The position numbers and the translations under genes are program-made. This document shows positions 54,631 to 64,000 of a stretch of DNA of 64,000 nucleotides, in pieces. Source of the stretch: Euphorbia lathyris (lineage: Eukaryota > Streptophyta > Magnoliopsida > Malpighiales > Euphorbiaceae); contig NC_088916.1 of assembly GCF_963576675.1 (NCBI RefSeq), positions 1,565,001-1,629,000 of the forward strand. The letters are read 5' to 3'. Under the pieces are notes generated by a model. The model was not told the origin of the DNA and made no database searches. It saw nothing but the letters and a program-made list of their open reading frames with translations. The first letter of the stretch is position 1. Each line of letters opens with the position of its first letter.

Positions 54631-55387
54631 GGTTTGGTTCATATGTTCTTTTTTGCTATTTATTATTAGTTTTAGCTGTTTGCTGGGGCGGAGACAGGGG
54701 GCCCAACCCCTCCTGCTGCCGGAACCACCATGACCACGAGTAGTTTTGGTCTCCTCTGTCTCCATAAAATTTAAGGTTGTGGTTATTATGGCCCTATGTT
54801 TTCAAGAAATAATGATCGGGTGTTGAATTAGCACCCCAAAATTGGGTCAGGTCCGTTAGACTCTCTCTTTAAATGCAAAATTCCAATTTTTTTTGCATGT
54901 TATATCATCTCTAAATCCCAAAATTCTATTTTTTTTTTGTCCTCTTAGACCTTTCTTGAATCCAAATTTCTAGTCTGTTAGACCTTTCTTAAATCCAAAT
55001 TTTTTATTTTCTTTGGCCTAATAGACCGTATGTAAATCCGATGTTTTCTATTAGACATAAAAAAAATTACATGTTAAGAATCTTAAACACAATATAACTT
55101 AATTTTAAAAAGTTTTACATTGACACCTAAAAATTGGTTCTTGACCACTCCGGTTATAACATATATATACTAAAAAAAATTTAAACAAATTCAATTTAGC
55201 AAAAAAAAAATTATGTACCACGTGTAAAATCGGTCTCCTAATCGAATAGTCTTATATTCATCACCAATTATTTATTTATTGTTTGCTATTATTGATAAAT
55301 AATAGATATTAATGATTTTTCTTAAAATAAGGTTTTTTGAAATTTTATCCAACATTGTTTACCATTAAAAAACAAAAAAATATAGGG

Positions 55388-57910
55388 GTAGAATTGGTGA
55401 AGTGGCTTTAAAATTAGATATTAGCAAGGCCTATGATAATGTTGATTGGACCTTCCTGAGACTTGTTATGCAAAAATTAGGCTTCCCTGGGCTGTGGATT
55501 GAATGGATCATGTTGTGCATCTCTACTGTGGAGTACTCTGTGTCGCTGAATGGTACATTTGTGGGTCCAATTACTCCTGGTAGGGGCCTGAGACAAGGTG
55601 ATCCTCTATCGCCGTATTTATTTATACTGTGTGCTGAAGTCTTATCTAAGCTGATTACAAGGGCAGAGGATGAGGGTTCCCTCCATGGGTGCCTCATCGC
55701 TAGGGGTGCGCCAACCATTACACACTTATTTTTTGCAGATGATAGCTTCCTGTTTTTCAGGGCGTCTATGGATGAGTGTAACAAAGTGGGGATGATTCTT
55801 TCTGAGTATGAGGCAACATCTGGTCAGGCTATCAACCTGCAAAAATCTGGGATTTTCTTTAGTCCGAATGTAGGCATGGATCTACGTAATGAGGTATGTA
55901 ACTCTCTTCAGGTTTTTCATCCTCTGGATACTGGTCGCTACTTAGGTCTTCCTTCACTAATTGGGAAGTCCAAAGTGGCGCTTTTTAGTTTCCTCAAAGA
56001 TAGACTCAGGAAGAGATTGAGTGCGTGGTCTTTTAGATTCCTTTCTGCTGCGGGTAAGGAAGTGTTAATTAAGGCAGTTGCTCAGGCTCTGCCAACTTTT
56101 TGTATGAGTGTATTTAAATTGCCTAAATCTCTTTGTCTAGATTTAGAGAAGATAATGAATTCATTTTGGTGGGGTATGAAACCAGGGGGTAGGAGGTCGA
56201 TTCATTGGCAGAGTTGGGATAGGCTCTGTAGGGATAAGAGAGAGGGGGTTTGGGTTTCAGGAGCCTCCAAAAATTCAATCTTGTTTTATTAGGCAAACAG
56301 GCTTGGAAGTTGATTGTTACTCCAAATTCTTTAGTGGGTCGAATGTTCAAAGCTAAATATTTCCCTAGAGACCCATTTCTTTCCTCCAAATTAGGCAATA
56401 ATCCTAGTTTTGTTTGGGGGAGTGTTTGGAGAGCCATTGAGGTGTTGAGATTGGGAGTTCGATGGAGAATTGGGGATGATAAGTCAATATATGTGTGGAA
56501 AGATCCATGGGTAAATACTATGGCCCCATTCATGGCCCATGGAGATGCTATTATGCAGCAGGATGACACAAAAGTGGCTGACCTGTTTATCCAAGGTAGG
56601 AAAATATGGGATAGAGGAAAAGTGGAGGATTTGTTGACTGAGGCAGATGCTAGAATTGTGTGTAGAATGGTGTTGCCAATCAGAGAAGTTGCAGATGGAC
56701 CAATGTGGAATTTTACCAAAAATGACATGTACACAAGTAAATCAGGGTATAGAGCGCTTTGTGATGGCTATGGTGGTGAGAATCAGGATGATGGGTGGAG
56801 TAGAATTGGAAGATGCACGTTCCTCCAAAAGTTAGAATGTTTGTCTGGAAGCTAGCCTCGGGTTGTGTGGCTACTAGACATAGATAAGCAGGGAGGGGTT
56901 TGTCAATCCCAATGCAGTGTCCCTTCTGTCATTCTGATACTGAGCATGACCATCATCTCTTTGTGGATTGTGTATACGCCCAAGAATATTGGAACCTATC
57001 CGGGATCAATACGGATGTATTCCAACCTGATTATCTAACGGGTTCTATTTTGCAGGTACTCTTGTCCAATAACCAAGACACCATAACCAAGGTGGCAATG
57101 ACGCTTTGGGTCATTTGGAATCAGAGGAATCAGATAGTTTGGGAGAGCAAAGTCCAATTACCAGAAACAGCAATCTCTCTTGCGGATAACTATCTTGCTG
57201 CTTGGCGCCAGTCCCAGCTGAAGAACCTTCCTGTTGCTGCCCGTCACCTTTCCACGGCCCCAGAAGTTCACACAGATGCCGTCACCGCACTCATTGGCAC
57301 GAGCCTAGTACCTCAGGGGGAAGCTGATGCCCCTGCCCGTCATACTGCGCAGCGCCGGCCGCCCACTACTATCACCGTCGACGCGAATGTAACTGCTGGT
57401 ACTACTGCCAATGGTCACGAGCTCACGACGCGAGTGACAACGACACAGGTACGACACATTAGTTGGTCTCGCCCCCCTTTTGGCTTTGTCAAATGCAATT
57501 GTGACGCGGCTACTTTCAAAGCCGAGGATCGGAGTGGGGTGGGAGCTTTACTTAGATCATCTAACGGTTCCTTTATGGCTTGTCGTAGCCGTCTAATCCC
57601 CTTAATCGATGATATCAGGGAAGTTGAAGCTTTAGCTCTACGTGAGGCATTACATTGGTGTGTTTTTCTTAATTGTATCAATGTCTTGTTTGAAAGTGAC
57701 TCGTTGATAGTGGTTAATAGCGTCAATTCGGTCGATCCAGACTTGTCTGTTTATGGGTCAATTATTCAGGACTGCAAGACTTTGTTAAGTAGTCGACACG
57801 ATTATAAAGTGTCTTTCTCTCCACGTCTAGTGAACAGGGGCGCTCATGTCGTTGCACAACATGCCATGTCCAATGCTAGCGAGTTCGTATCTTTTTCTGC
57901 TCCGGTTTAA
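55388..57910 (+). pseudogene. LINE-C ORF2: RT to RNase H, two or more frameshifts
   Basis: RT blocks ALKLDISKAYDNVDWTF, GRGLRQGDPLSPYLFILCAE and HLFFADDSFLFFRASM (catalytic FADD intact at about 55731) lie at 55402-56250. A frameshift near 56255 moves the frame, which continues as GFRSLQKFNLVLLGKQAWKL, then WRIGDDKSIYVWKDPW to about 56815. A second shift and a stop near 56886 precede the zf-RVT finger (CPFCHSDTEHDHHLFVDC, 56900 on) and an RNase H domain (FVKCNCDAATF, ALALREALHWC, FESDSLIVVN) ending at 57910. Endonuclease and the start of RT are missing. The protein would be the target-primed reverse transcriptase; this copy is dead on arrival. Confidence 0.88.
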
Positions 57911-57975
57911 TTGCAGAAGACTATTATTGCTGATTTGGGTTAAGGAATGAATTTCATCTTGTTTCAAAAAAAAAT
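55388..57975 (+). mobile_element. 5'-truncated L1-type LINE (LINE-C)
   Basis: Begins inside the RT domain of ORF2 and ends with CAAAAAAAAA at about 57964-57974. It belongs to a different L1 lineage from LINE-B (for example the block QKLGFPGLWIEWIMLCISTV). The start at about 55388 follows an A-rich sequence. I could not define a target duplication because both sides are A/T-rich. Confidence 0.85.
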
Positions 57976-58789
57976 CATTTTATATTTATCCCATGTATTT
58001 TTTCCATTGAATTGATGATTTCTATATTTATTTTCAGTAGATGATTTGGCAACATGGTCCGAAAAAGAGAAAGAAACGCAAGTACGCAACCAAATGTCAA
58101 TAATGCAAATATAATCGTGGATAAAGTTGAGTTAGGTGTCACGTCTTCCGAGAATCATATTGCCAAAATACATCATTATTATTTGGTTGGGATCTGATTT
58201 TACACGCGATGTACTAAATCAAATTTGTTCAAATTTTGCTAGTATATATTATAGTTTGAGTGATTAAGAATCAATTTTTAAATATCTAAAACTTCTTAAA
58301 ATTAAATTATATTGTGTTTTAATATATAAAAAAAATTGTGTCTAATAGAAAAAATCAGATTTAGGACGACCTAATATGCCAAAAAATTTAAAAATTTGGA
58401 GGCCTAACATGCAAAAAGAAATTAGAAATTTGGATTTAAGGAGGTCTAACAAGAAAAAAAATAGAATTTTGGATTTAGAAAGGGTCTAACAGGTAAAAAA
58501 AATAGAATTTTGGATTTAGAGAAAGTTCGACAGTCCAAAAAAAATTAGAATGTTAAAGTTAGAGAGGACGTAACAATTTAGAAATTTAGATTTAAAAAGG
58601 CCTAACAGGACATGAACCAATCTTAGGGTGCTAATTCAGCACTCGACCTAAATTTCTTGGAAATAAGGAGCCGAGGCGACTACAACCTCAAATTTTATGG
58701 AGATATAGGGACCGAAACTACTCGTAGTCATGGTGGTTCCGGCGGCTGGAGGGGCCGGGGCCTCTTCTTGTATCCTCCTCTAAATGTAT

Positions 58790-58957
58790 GGTAGTGTTCA
58801 CATAGACCCTGATGACTACATGAATTTGGTCATATTTACTGTTAGATCTAGACTAATTAAAATCTTAAATTTAAACCTTAGGATATTTTGACCTCACCCT
58901 AGGATTTTAATCAGCTTAGATCTAACAGTGAATGCCTAAATTCATGTGAACACTACC
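58790..58957. mobile_element. Hairpin MITE (same family as 15859-16019)
   Basis: Ends GGTAGTGTTCACAT and, inverted, GGTAGTGTTCACATGAAT; core words ACTGTTAGATCTA are mirrored in the two arms. 168 bp, non-coding. Confidence 0.8.
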
Positions 58958-59126
58958 GATGTAATGAAAAAGTCCAAATTTAACCATGACAGGTTTTCAA
59001 TTAAAATACCGAAAATTTGAAAAGAGTAATTTTATTGTTATTTGATTATCATATTGGACCTTACAAATGTTAATTAAGTCTAAAATATCTAATGTATTAT
59101 TAATATAGATAAAAAGGTGCAAACGA

Positions 59127-59420
59127 GTGGCGGTTGAGTTAGATTCTAGAGTTGTGGTCCAGCTGGTTCAGGAAGGCATTGAGAACCGTCATCATTGTTA
59201 CTGACTTGTGAATGAGTGTCGAAGGTTGTGTGCAAATGATTGGAAGATTCGGCTAGTGCATGTGTACCGGGAAGGTAATTGCACTGCAGATTAGATGACT
59301 ACCTTTGCAGGACGTCTATCTTTGGGTTTTCACGAGTGTGAGGAGCCTCCTGCAGGCATCCATGATGTTCTTTTTTCTGATTATTGTGAGACATATCGTC
59401 TGCGGATGATTCGGTTCTAG
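59127..59420 (+). pseudogene. LINE RNase H 3' fragment (third L1 lineage)
   Basis: One frame with two stops reads VAVELDSRVVVQLVQEG, then LVNECRRLCANDWKIRLVHV, YREGNCTAD and LGFHECEEPPAGIHDVLFSD, and ends with TAG at 59418-59420. This is the end of an L1-type ORF2 RNase H domain (the VYREGNCTAD motif is diagnostic) of a lineage different from the other LINEs here. No 3' tail or flanking duplication is evident. Confidence 0.8.
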
Positions 59421-59588
59421 TTTTCTGGAATTATAGCCCTCCATTCGACCAAAAATATAGATATAAAAAAGTTTGTTAAAATACTAACAACTGAGTCTGC
59501 CACGTATAAATTAATTATACAAAAATTTATCAAAGTGTCTAAAATGTATAGTGTTATACTAACGTAGTTACAAATAACCAATAAAAAA

Positions 59589-60122
59589 GGTCTAATACAT
59601 TACCAGTTCTCTAAACTTGTCCAAAATAGCAGATTGACTCCCTTAATTTTACAAGTGTCTCACCAGCTCCCTAAACTTGTCCATAAAAATAGATTAGCTC
59701 CCTGAACTTTGCATATGTCTCATCAACTTCCTAAACTTGTTTATTCTGTAACAACTAAATACAAAAACTTATTAAACCTAAATTATAAAAATACTTCTTC
59801 ATCTATTCGGGAGGTAAATTTTTTCGCTTCTTCTACCTTTCAACCTATTATAAGAGTTGGTGTTGCAGGTTTGAGAGATTAAATGGATGGAGATCGAGAG
59901 TTAGTATTATGGTTTTTGTATTTAGTTGTTACAGAATAAGCAAGTTTGGAGAGTTGGTGAGGCACTTGCAAAGTTCAGGGAGCTAATATACTTTTATGGA
60001 CAAGTTTAGGGAGCTGGTGATACGAAATAAGCAAATTTAGGGAGCTGGTGAGACACTTGCAAAGTTCAAGGAGCCAATCTACTATTTTGGACAAGTTCAG
60101 GGAGCTCGTGATGTATTAGGCC
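59589..60122. mobile_element. MULE-type MITE with perfect 9-bp target duplication
   Basis: Left end GGTCTAATACATTACCAG and inverted right end GGCCTAATACATCACGAG. A perfect 9-bp direct repeat AATAAAAAA flanks it (59580-59588, 60123-60131), as for Mutator-like elements. Arms of over 150 bp repeat the unit AGCTCCCTAAACTTGTCC at irregular spacing. 534 bp, non-coding. Confidence 0.88.
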
Positions 60123-60190
60123 AATAAAAAATATACGAAACTATTTCAGTTCATCGACAAACTTATTTAGAATCTCCGATGTGACAGTTT

Positions 60191-60464
60191 TTTTTTTTTG
60201 GTAAGAAAGGAAAGGAAAAAAACAAAACCAACAAAAAACCTACACCGGGATCAGTCTAGGAAGGCTGACTTCAATCCCATCCTCTAGGAGAGAAGACAAA
60301 AGAAAAGAAGGAGGAACAGATAGGGTAGAAACACCTAACATTCTCCCATGCCCAGCAGCTGCTAAGCGATCCGCCACGCGGTTTTGCTTTCTAAAAATAT
60401 GGAAGAAATTAAGATACTCAAAGGCAGGACGAAGCCTCAAAATAGCTTTGATGAGATGACAGTT
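60191..60464 (-). mobile_element. 5'-truncated LINE-B family fragment
   Basis: On the minus strand the frame from 60456 reads LIKAILRLRPAFEYLNFFHI, then NRVADRLAAAGHGRMLGVST, closely matching the end of LINE-B1 ORF2, followed by the tail TTACCAAAAAAAAAAAAA. TGACAGTT occurs at both ends (about 60181-60188 and 60457-60464), a probable short target duplication. Only the last 70 residues of RNase H are kept. Confidence 0.85.
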
Positions 60465-60780
60465 AAATAACAATCAAACCATTTTTTAAAAAAAAAATTT
60501 GTAAAATTACATTAAAAATTATCTTGCTTTTAAATTTATATCATTTCAATTCATACGCTTGTATTTCTCTAAAATTGTACGGGCCAAATTTAATCTTCAT
60601 CCCTAATAATAACAATTTTCATTTTTATTCATAAAAGAGCAACAATTCTGATTTCTAAGATCAGTTTTATTGGCTTACAAACTTGTTGGAAATATATATT
60701 TTATGAAATTTTCTTGCCAGCCAAAAACAATTAATTAGAGCTAGTTTATAATAAGATAAAATTAAATCCCTCAACGGTTG
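60465..60780. other. AT-rich spacer, nothing recognised
   Basis: No gene, element boundary or notable repeat seen in these 316 bases. Confidence 0.6.
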
Positions 60781-61341
60781 TTTTGCGGTTGGGTATTGCT
60801 ATATACCGCAATATTTTTTCCAACCACCGCACTATTTTGACAATTTTGCCCTCCTCATAAATTTTTTATCAAAAACCAAAACTTTTTTTTCCTCTCTTTT
60901 TGATTTTTTTTTAAATAGATTTGGCCTAAACGGGCAGCGCGCACCGTTCCACCGTACGGTGGAACGAGCATGCCGTTCGTTCCACCGTACGGTGGAACGA
61001 ACGGCGCGTGCCGTTTCCACCACGGGTGAAACGGGCAGTTCGTCCGTTCTACCCGTGGTGGAAACGGCACGCGCCTTCATACGGATTCTGCCTCCGATTC
61101 GGAGGCGGAACCCGTGATTTCGGAGTAATTTTTTTAAAAAAAAACTTATCGGAGCATTCATTAAGCCTTTACCCGCTCCTGCCTTTGGTGGCATGTCGTT
61201 TTAGGTCGGGTTTTTTGAAAATCCAAAAAGCTAGAGAGGATTTGAGAGTTTTGAGTTTAAATTATGAGGAGGGCAAAATTGTCAAAATAGTGCGGTAGTT
61301 GGAAAAAGTATTGCGGTATATAGCAGCCCACTTTGCGGTTT
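60781..61341. mobile_element. MITE with GC-rich multi-palindrome core
   Basis: The outer arms of about 80 bp (60781-60860 and 61262-61341) are inverted copies with shared words GCTATATACCGCAATA and CACTATTTTGACAATTTTG. The centre contains perfect palindromes: 60945-60966 (22 bp), 60972-61005 (34 bp), a 25-bp perfect stem pairing 61003-61027 with 61051-61075, and a small stem (GCCTCCG/CGGAGGC) near 61090-61110. Open frames across it are by-products. No clear target duplication. Confidence 0.8.
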
Positions 61342-61380
61342 TAAGGTGTTGAGTGGTCATCGGTAGTATAAAGTTCAATG

Positions 61381-61893
61381 GGTAAATTACACCTATGGCC
61401 ACTGAACTTTACTCATTTTAACATTGTGACCACTGAACTTCAATTCTTAACGGTATGACTACTAAACTTTATTCTTTTTAACACCGGTGCCAATTGAACT
61501 TTAACTAATTCGTCAAAATAACCGGTAACGACCTCAAAATAAAAATATTTAAGAATTAAAATTGTTCAGAATGATAGTTACCATGAAACGATATTTTTTA
61601 TTTTCCAAAATCACATTTTTTTAGTTTTCTCTCTCTAAAATACATTCTCTCTCCTAACCAAACAACATCTAAATGACCTCAAAATGAAAATTTTCAAGAA
61701 TTAAAGTTCCTTAAAATATCATTAACTCTTCAAATTTTTTTATTTTGAAGCCGTCAATGATTGTTTTGAGGCGTTGAGTGGCCACCGGTGTTAAAAAGTG
61801 TAAAGTTCAATTGTCATACCGTTAAAAATTGAAATTCAGCAGCCATAATATCAAAATGGATAAAATTCAGTGGCCATAGATGTAATTTACCCA
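61381..61893. mobile_element. MITE, GGGTAAATTACACCTATGGCC ends, unit-1 copy
   Basis: The left end GGGTAAATTACACCTATGGC and inverted right end GGGTAAATTACATCTATGGC are near perfect. Arms contain repeated GGCCACTGAACTTTA-like words. The second copy of the tandem unit carries the same MITE at 62334-63338 with another element in it. Confidence 0.85.
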
Positions 61894-62024
61894 ATATTAA
61901 ATGTTACAGAATAATAAGATAAGATTATTAATTATCTGAATATAATATAAAATATAAAATAAATTGATTCTAAATTTATGAATCCATAATTATTTTATTT
62001 ATTTATTTATATATTTTGTAGAAA

Positions 62025-62330
62025 TTAATTTCTCAGAAAAGGATACATTTCATATCTAAGATTGCAAGAATTCCCAATAACCCGACCACCTTCCGTCCCC
62101 TTACAACAAAATAACCCGAGTTGCACAATTTGGTTACGAAGACATATCCCGCAATTCTCCGCGCTAAGATCTCTACTACATTGAACCATCCCGTGAATAG
62201 TTTTTCCCCGATATGACGCCGGACCATGTGCAAAACGACTCGAAGCTTTAGTGCAAATCGGGACAAGTCGACTCAATAACTCCTTTGTTCTCTACGTGAA
62301 TTTAGTTGCATTATTCGCAAGATTATATTA
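62025..62330 (-). pseudogene. Gnk2/DUF26 cysteine-rich secretory protein, truncated duplicate
   Basis: Minus-strand sequence matches 63525-63830 almost base for base: SRLVPICTKASSRFAHGPAS, then QCSRDLSAENCGICLRNQIV (CX8CX2C, the DUF26 signature) and the same C-terminus RYEMYPFLRN with stop. An in-frame stop occurs just upstream (about 62295, where the other copy codes for Arg), and homology ends abruptly near 62330 where the next repeat unit begins. It is a dead 3' fragment created by tandem duplication. Confidence 0.88.
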
Positions 62331-62333
62331 AAG

Positions 62334-63338
62334 GGTAAATTATATTCATGGCCATTGAACTTTATCCATTTTAATAGGCAAAAAGCATATTTAAGCCCCT
62401 GAACTTTATCTGTTTTAAAGATCAAGCCCCTGATCAATTATTTTTCCACATTGAGCCACTGAACATTGATTTTGTTATGGTTTTGGCCCTTATTTCACTT
62501 TTTTGTCGAGTGTAGGAGATGAGAAAATCTATTTGGCGATTTTAATGTTGAAAATCACAAAATGGGAGAGAAAAAAATCGAGTTTGGAAAGAATATACTG
62601 AAAATTAATTACTATAATTTCGTTTTAATTTTTAATTTTTATCTCTCCTAGTCAATGAATTCTTTTTTTTATTTGTCCATGTCAACAAGCCGAATCGCCC
62701 TAACGATGTATCCAGTCCAAACTGGACAGAAAAGTTAAATAAGGGTCAAATCCATAACAAAATTAATGATCAGGGGCTCAATGTGGAAAAATAATTGATC
62801 AAGGGCTTGATCCTTAAAACAGGTAAAGTTCAGGGGCTTAAATATGCTTTTTGCCATTTTAATATTGTGGCTACTAAACTTCAATTCTATGACTACTAAA
62901 CTATACACTTTTTTTTAATACGAGTGGCCACTCAACTTTAACTAACTTATCAAAATAACCGTCAACGACATCAAAATGAAAATATTCAAGAATTAAAGTT
63001 GTTCAGAACGACAATTATCATGAAACCAATTTTTTTTCCAAAATCACATTTTTTATTTTCAAAACTCACATTTTTTGGAATTTTCTCTCTTTCAAAAGTC
63101 ACTATCTCTCCTAACCAAACAACATCTAGATGACCTCAAAACGGAAATTTTTAAAAATTAAAGTTCCTTAGAATACCATTAATTCTTCGGATTTTTTTTT
63201 ATTTTGAAGCCGTCAACGGTCGTTTTGAGGCGTTGAGTGGTCAACGATGTTAAAAAGTTTAACGTTCCGTTAAGAATTAAAGTTCAGTGGCCACAATGTT
63301 AAAATGAGTAAAGTTCAGTGGCCATATGTGTAATTTAT
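62334..63338. mobile_element. MITE, unit-2 copy, interrupted by a MULE-type MITE
   Basis: Outer sequence (62334-62376 and 62856-63338) matches the MITE at 61381-61893, including the GGCCATTGAACTTTATCC and TGAGTAAAGTTCAGTGGCC arms. A separate element occupies 62377-62855. Confidence 0.85.
62377..62855. mobile_element. MULE-type MITE nested in MITE, perfect 9-bp target duplication
   Basis: The left end GGCAAAAAGCATATTTAAGC and the right end inverted are identical over more than 20 bases. A perfect 9-bp duplication ATTTTAATA flanks it (62368-62376, 62856-62864). Arms contain AAGCCCCTGAACTTTA and GATCAAGCCCCTGATCAA units. Confidence 0.92.
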
Positions 63339-63524
63339 CCAAATATTAAACATTGCGGAATTCAATTGAAGAATAAGATAAATTTTTTTTTTTTGGGATC
63401 AAATCAGATAAAATTATTAATTATCCGAATATAAAATATAAAATATAAAATATAAAATAAATTGATTCTAAATTTATGAATCAATAATTATTTTATTTAT
63501 TTATCTATATTTAGTAGAAATTAA

Positions 63525-64000
63525 TTAATTTCTCAGAAAAGGATACATTTCATATCTAAGATTGCAAGAATTTCCAATAACCCGACCACCTTCCGTCCCC
63601 TTACAACAAAATAACCCGAGTTGCACAATTTGGTTATGAAGACATATCCCGCAATTCTCCACGCTAAGATCTCTACTACATTGAACCATCCCATGAATAG
63701 TTTTCCCCCGATACGACGCCGGACCATGTGCAAAACGACTAGAAGCTTTAGTGCAAATCGGAACAAGTCGACTCAATAACTCCTTTGCTCTCCGCGTGAA
63801 TTCAGTCGCATTATTCGCAAGATTCACACTCCACAAGAAAAAGTCAACGCTCCGGTCAATCTCACCATAAAACGCCCGATCTTTATATCTTATCATACAT
63901 TTATCGTACCATATACTAGCTCCTCCTACTTCTTTTTCTCCAACGCATACTTTTTTCATCTCTGTGGCTGCGTCAGACACGCAGGATTTACATTCAGAGA
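63525..64000 (-). CDS. Gnk2/DUF26 cysteine-rich repeat secretory protein, C-terminal part (open at window edge)
   Basis: The minus-strand frame is open from the right window edge to the stop at 63525-63527. It begins in SECKSCVSDAATEMKKVC, the end of the CX8CX2C motif of one Gnk2 domain, continues with WYDKCMIRYKDRAFYGEIDR (typical WYD-C-(L/M)(L/I)RY block) and includes a second domain with CSRDLSVENCGIC (CX8CX2C). It ends in CNLRYEMYPFLRN, the usual C-terminal C-x-x-RYE-x-YPF block. Such proteins are plant-specific, secreted, and in the ginkbilobin branch bind mannose and resist fungi; the same domains form receptor-kinase ectodomains. No transmembrane or kinase part follows, so a secreted protein is likely. 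Signal peptide and first cysteines lie beyond the window. A dead copy of its 3' end is at 62025-62330. Confidence 0.88.
   Translation of the reverse strand, partial: SECKSCVSDAATEMKKVCVGEKEVGGASIWYDKCMIRYKDRAFYGEIDRSVDFFLWSVNLANNATEFTRRAKELLSRLVPICTKASSRFAHGPASYRGKTIHGMVQCSRDLSVENCGICLHNQIVQLGLFCCKGTEGGRVIGNSCNLRYEMYPFLRN

Larger units (their letters stand above)
54683..58768. mobile_element. Element with about 570-bp terminal inverted repeats, split by LINE-C
   Basis: Left arm 54683-~55240 and right arm ~58187-58768 are inverted copies along their whole length: for example GGAACCACCATGACCACGAG against inverted GGAACCACCATGACTACGAG, and later matching ACTCCGGTTATAACATATAT and ACTCAAACTATAATATATAC blocks. 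The left terminus CTGGGGCGGAGACAGGGG resembles CAGGGGCGGAGC-type hAT ends; the right terminus seems eroded. Own sequence is about 1.5 kb. A 2.6-kb LINE fragment is inserted between the arms. No transposase recognised. Confidence 0.8.

Noticed and set aside
61008..61298. 96-codon plus-strand frame and two minus-strand frames at 60832-61194
   Set aside because: They cross the palindromic core of a MITE, and their repeated FPPRV or FVPPYGG words come from the inverted repeats.
62033..62266. 77-codon second minus-strand frame (also 63533-63766)
   Set aside because: Shadow of the Gnk2/DUF26 coding frame; the cysteine motif is only in the other frame.

Overview
This window is nuclear DNA from a flowering plant, almost certainly a eudicot. 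The evidence is an intron-split homogentisate 1,2-dioxygenase gene with plant-type sequence, a plant-specific Gnk2/DUF26 secretory gene, Ty1/copia elements primed by initiator tRNA-Met, and AT-rich intergenic DNA crowded with nested hAT, MULE, Tourist and Emigrant-type elements. I cannot name the species.

Layout. (1) 1-683: the 5' end of a minus-strand copia element that runs off the left edge (gag, PBS, 5' LTR). (2) 717 to about 26515: one old, decayed plus-strand L1-type LINE that has been hit many times. It carries an Emigrant-like MITE (2731-2905), a 14-kb minus-strand copia insertion (3303-17307) which itself contains a younger complete 9.3-kb copia (3650-12959) and a MITE, two small hAT elements (18646-19578, with another inside it, and 19884-20598), a third hAT (20619-25935) that contains a solo LTR (20980-25689) that contains a fourth hAT with transposase remains (21177-23738), and a Tourist MITE in its 3' UTR (26180-26442). 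(3) 26533-28173: small MITEs and a hAT relic. (4) 28269-34465 and 34550-40722: two nearly complete L1-type LINEs of the same family, each flanked by a perfect target duplication, lying tail to tail. The second sits in a foldback-like element (34518-42387) whose core is a 1.2-kb palindromic simple repeat. (5) 42388-44286: AT-rich spacer with a small hairpin MITE. (6) 44287-46020: a 0.57-kb block present three times in tandem, made from the 3' end of the next gene. (7) 45999-52120, minus strand: the one clearly functional gene, homogentisate 1,2-dioxygenase (tyrosine/homogentisate catabolism), 9 coding exons, 458 residues, iron ligands intact, introns loaded with MITEs. (8) 52386-60464: Tourist MITE with an RTE fragment in it, an element with very long terminal inverted repeats split by a 5'-truncated LINE, and further LINE 3'-end fragments and MITEs. 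(9) 60781-64000: a palindrome-rich MITE and a tandemly duplicated unit containing a MITE and the 3' end of a Gnk2/DUF26 gene. The right-hand copy is open and runs off the window; the left-hand copy is a truncated pseudogene.

Insertion boundaries are the best supported part of this annotation, because most are confirmed by terminal repeats plus target-site duplications read directly from the sequence. All retrotransposon reading frames are broken. I did not find a convincing new biological system. The most unusual structures are the repeated covarying hairpins in the leader of the young copia, the deletion of its protease, the foldback palindrome, and the triplicated 3' end of the dioxygenase gene.
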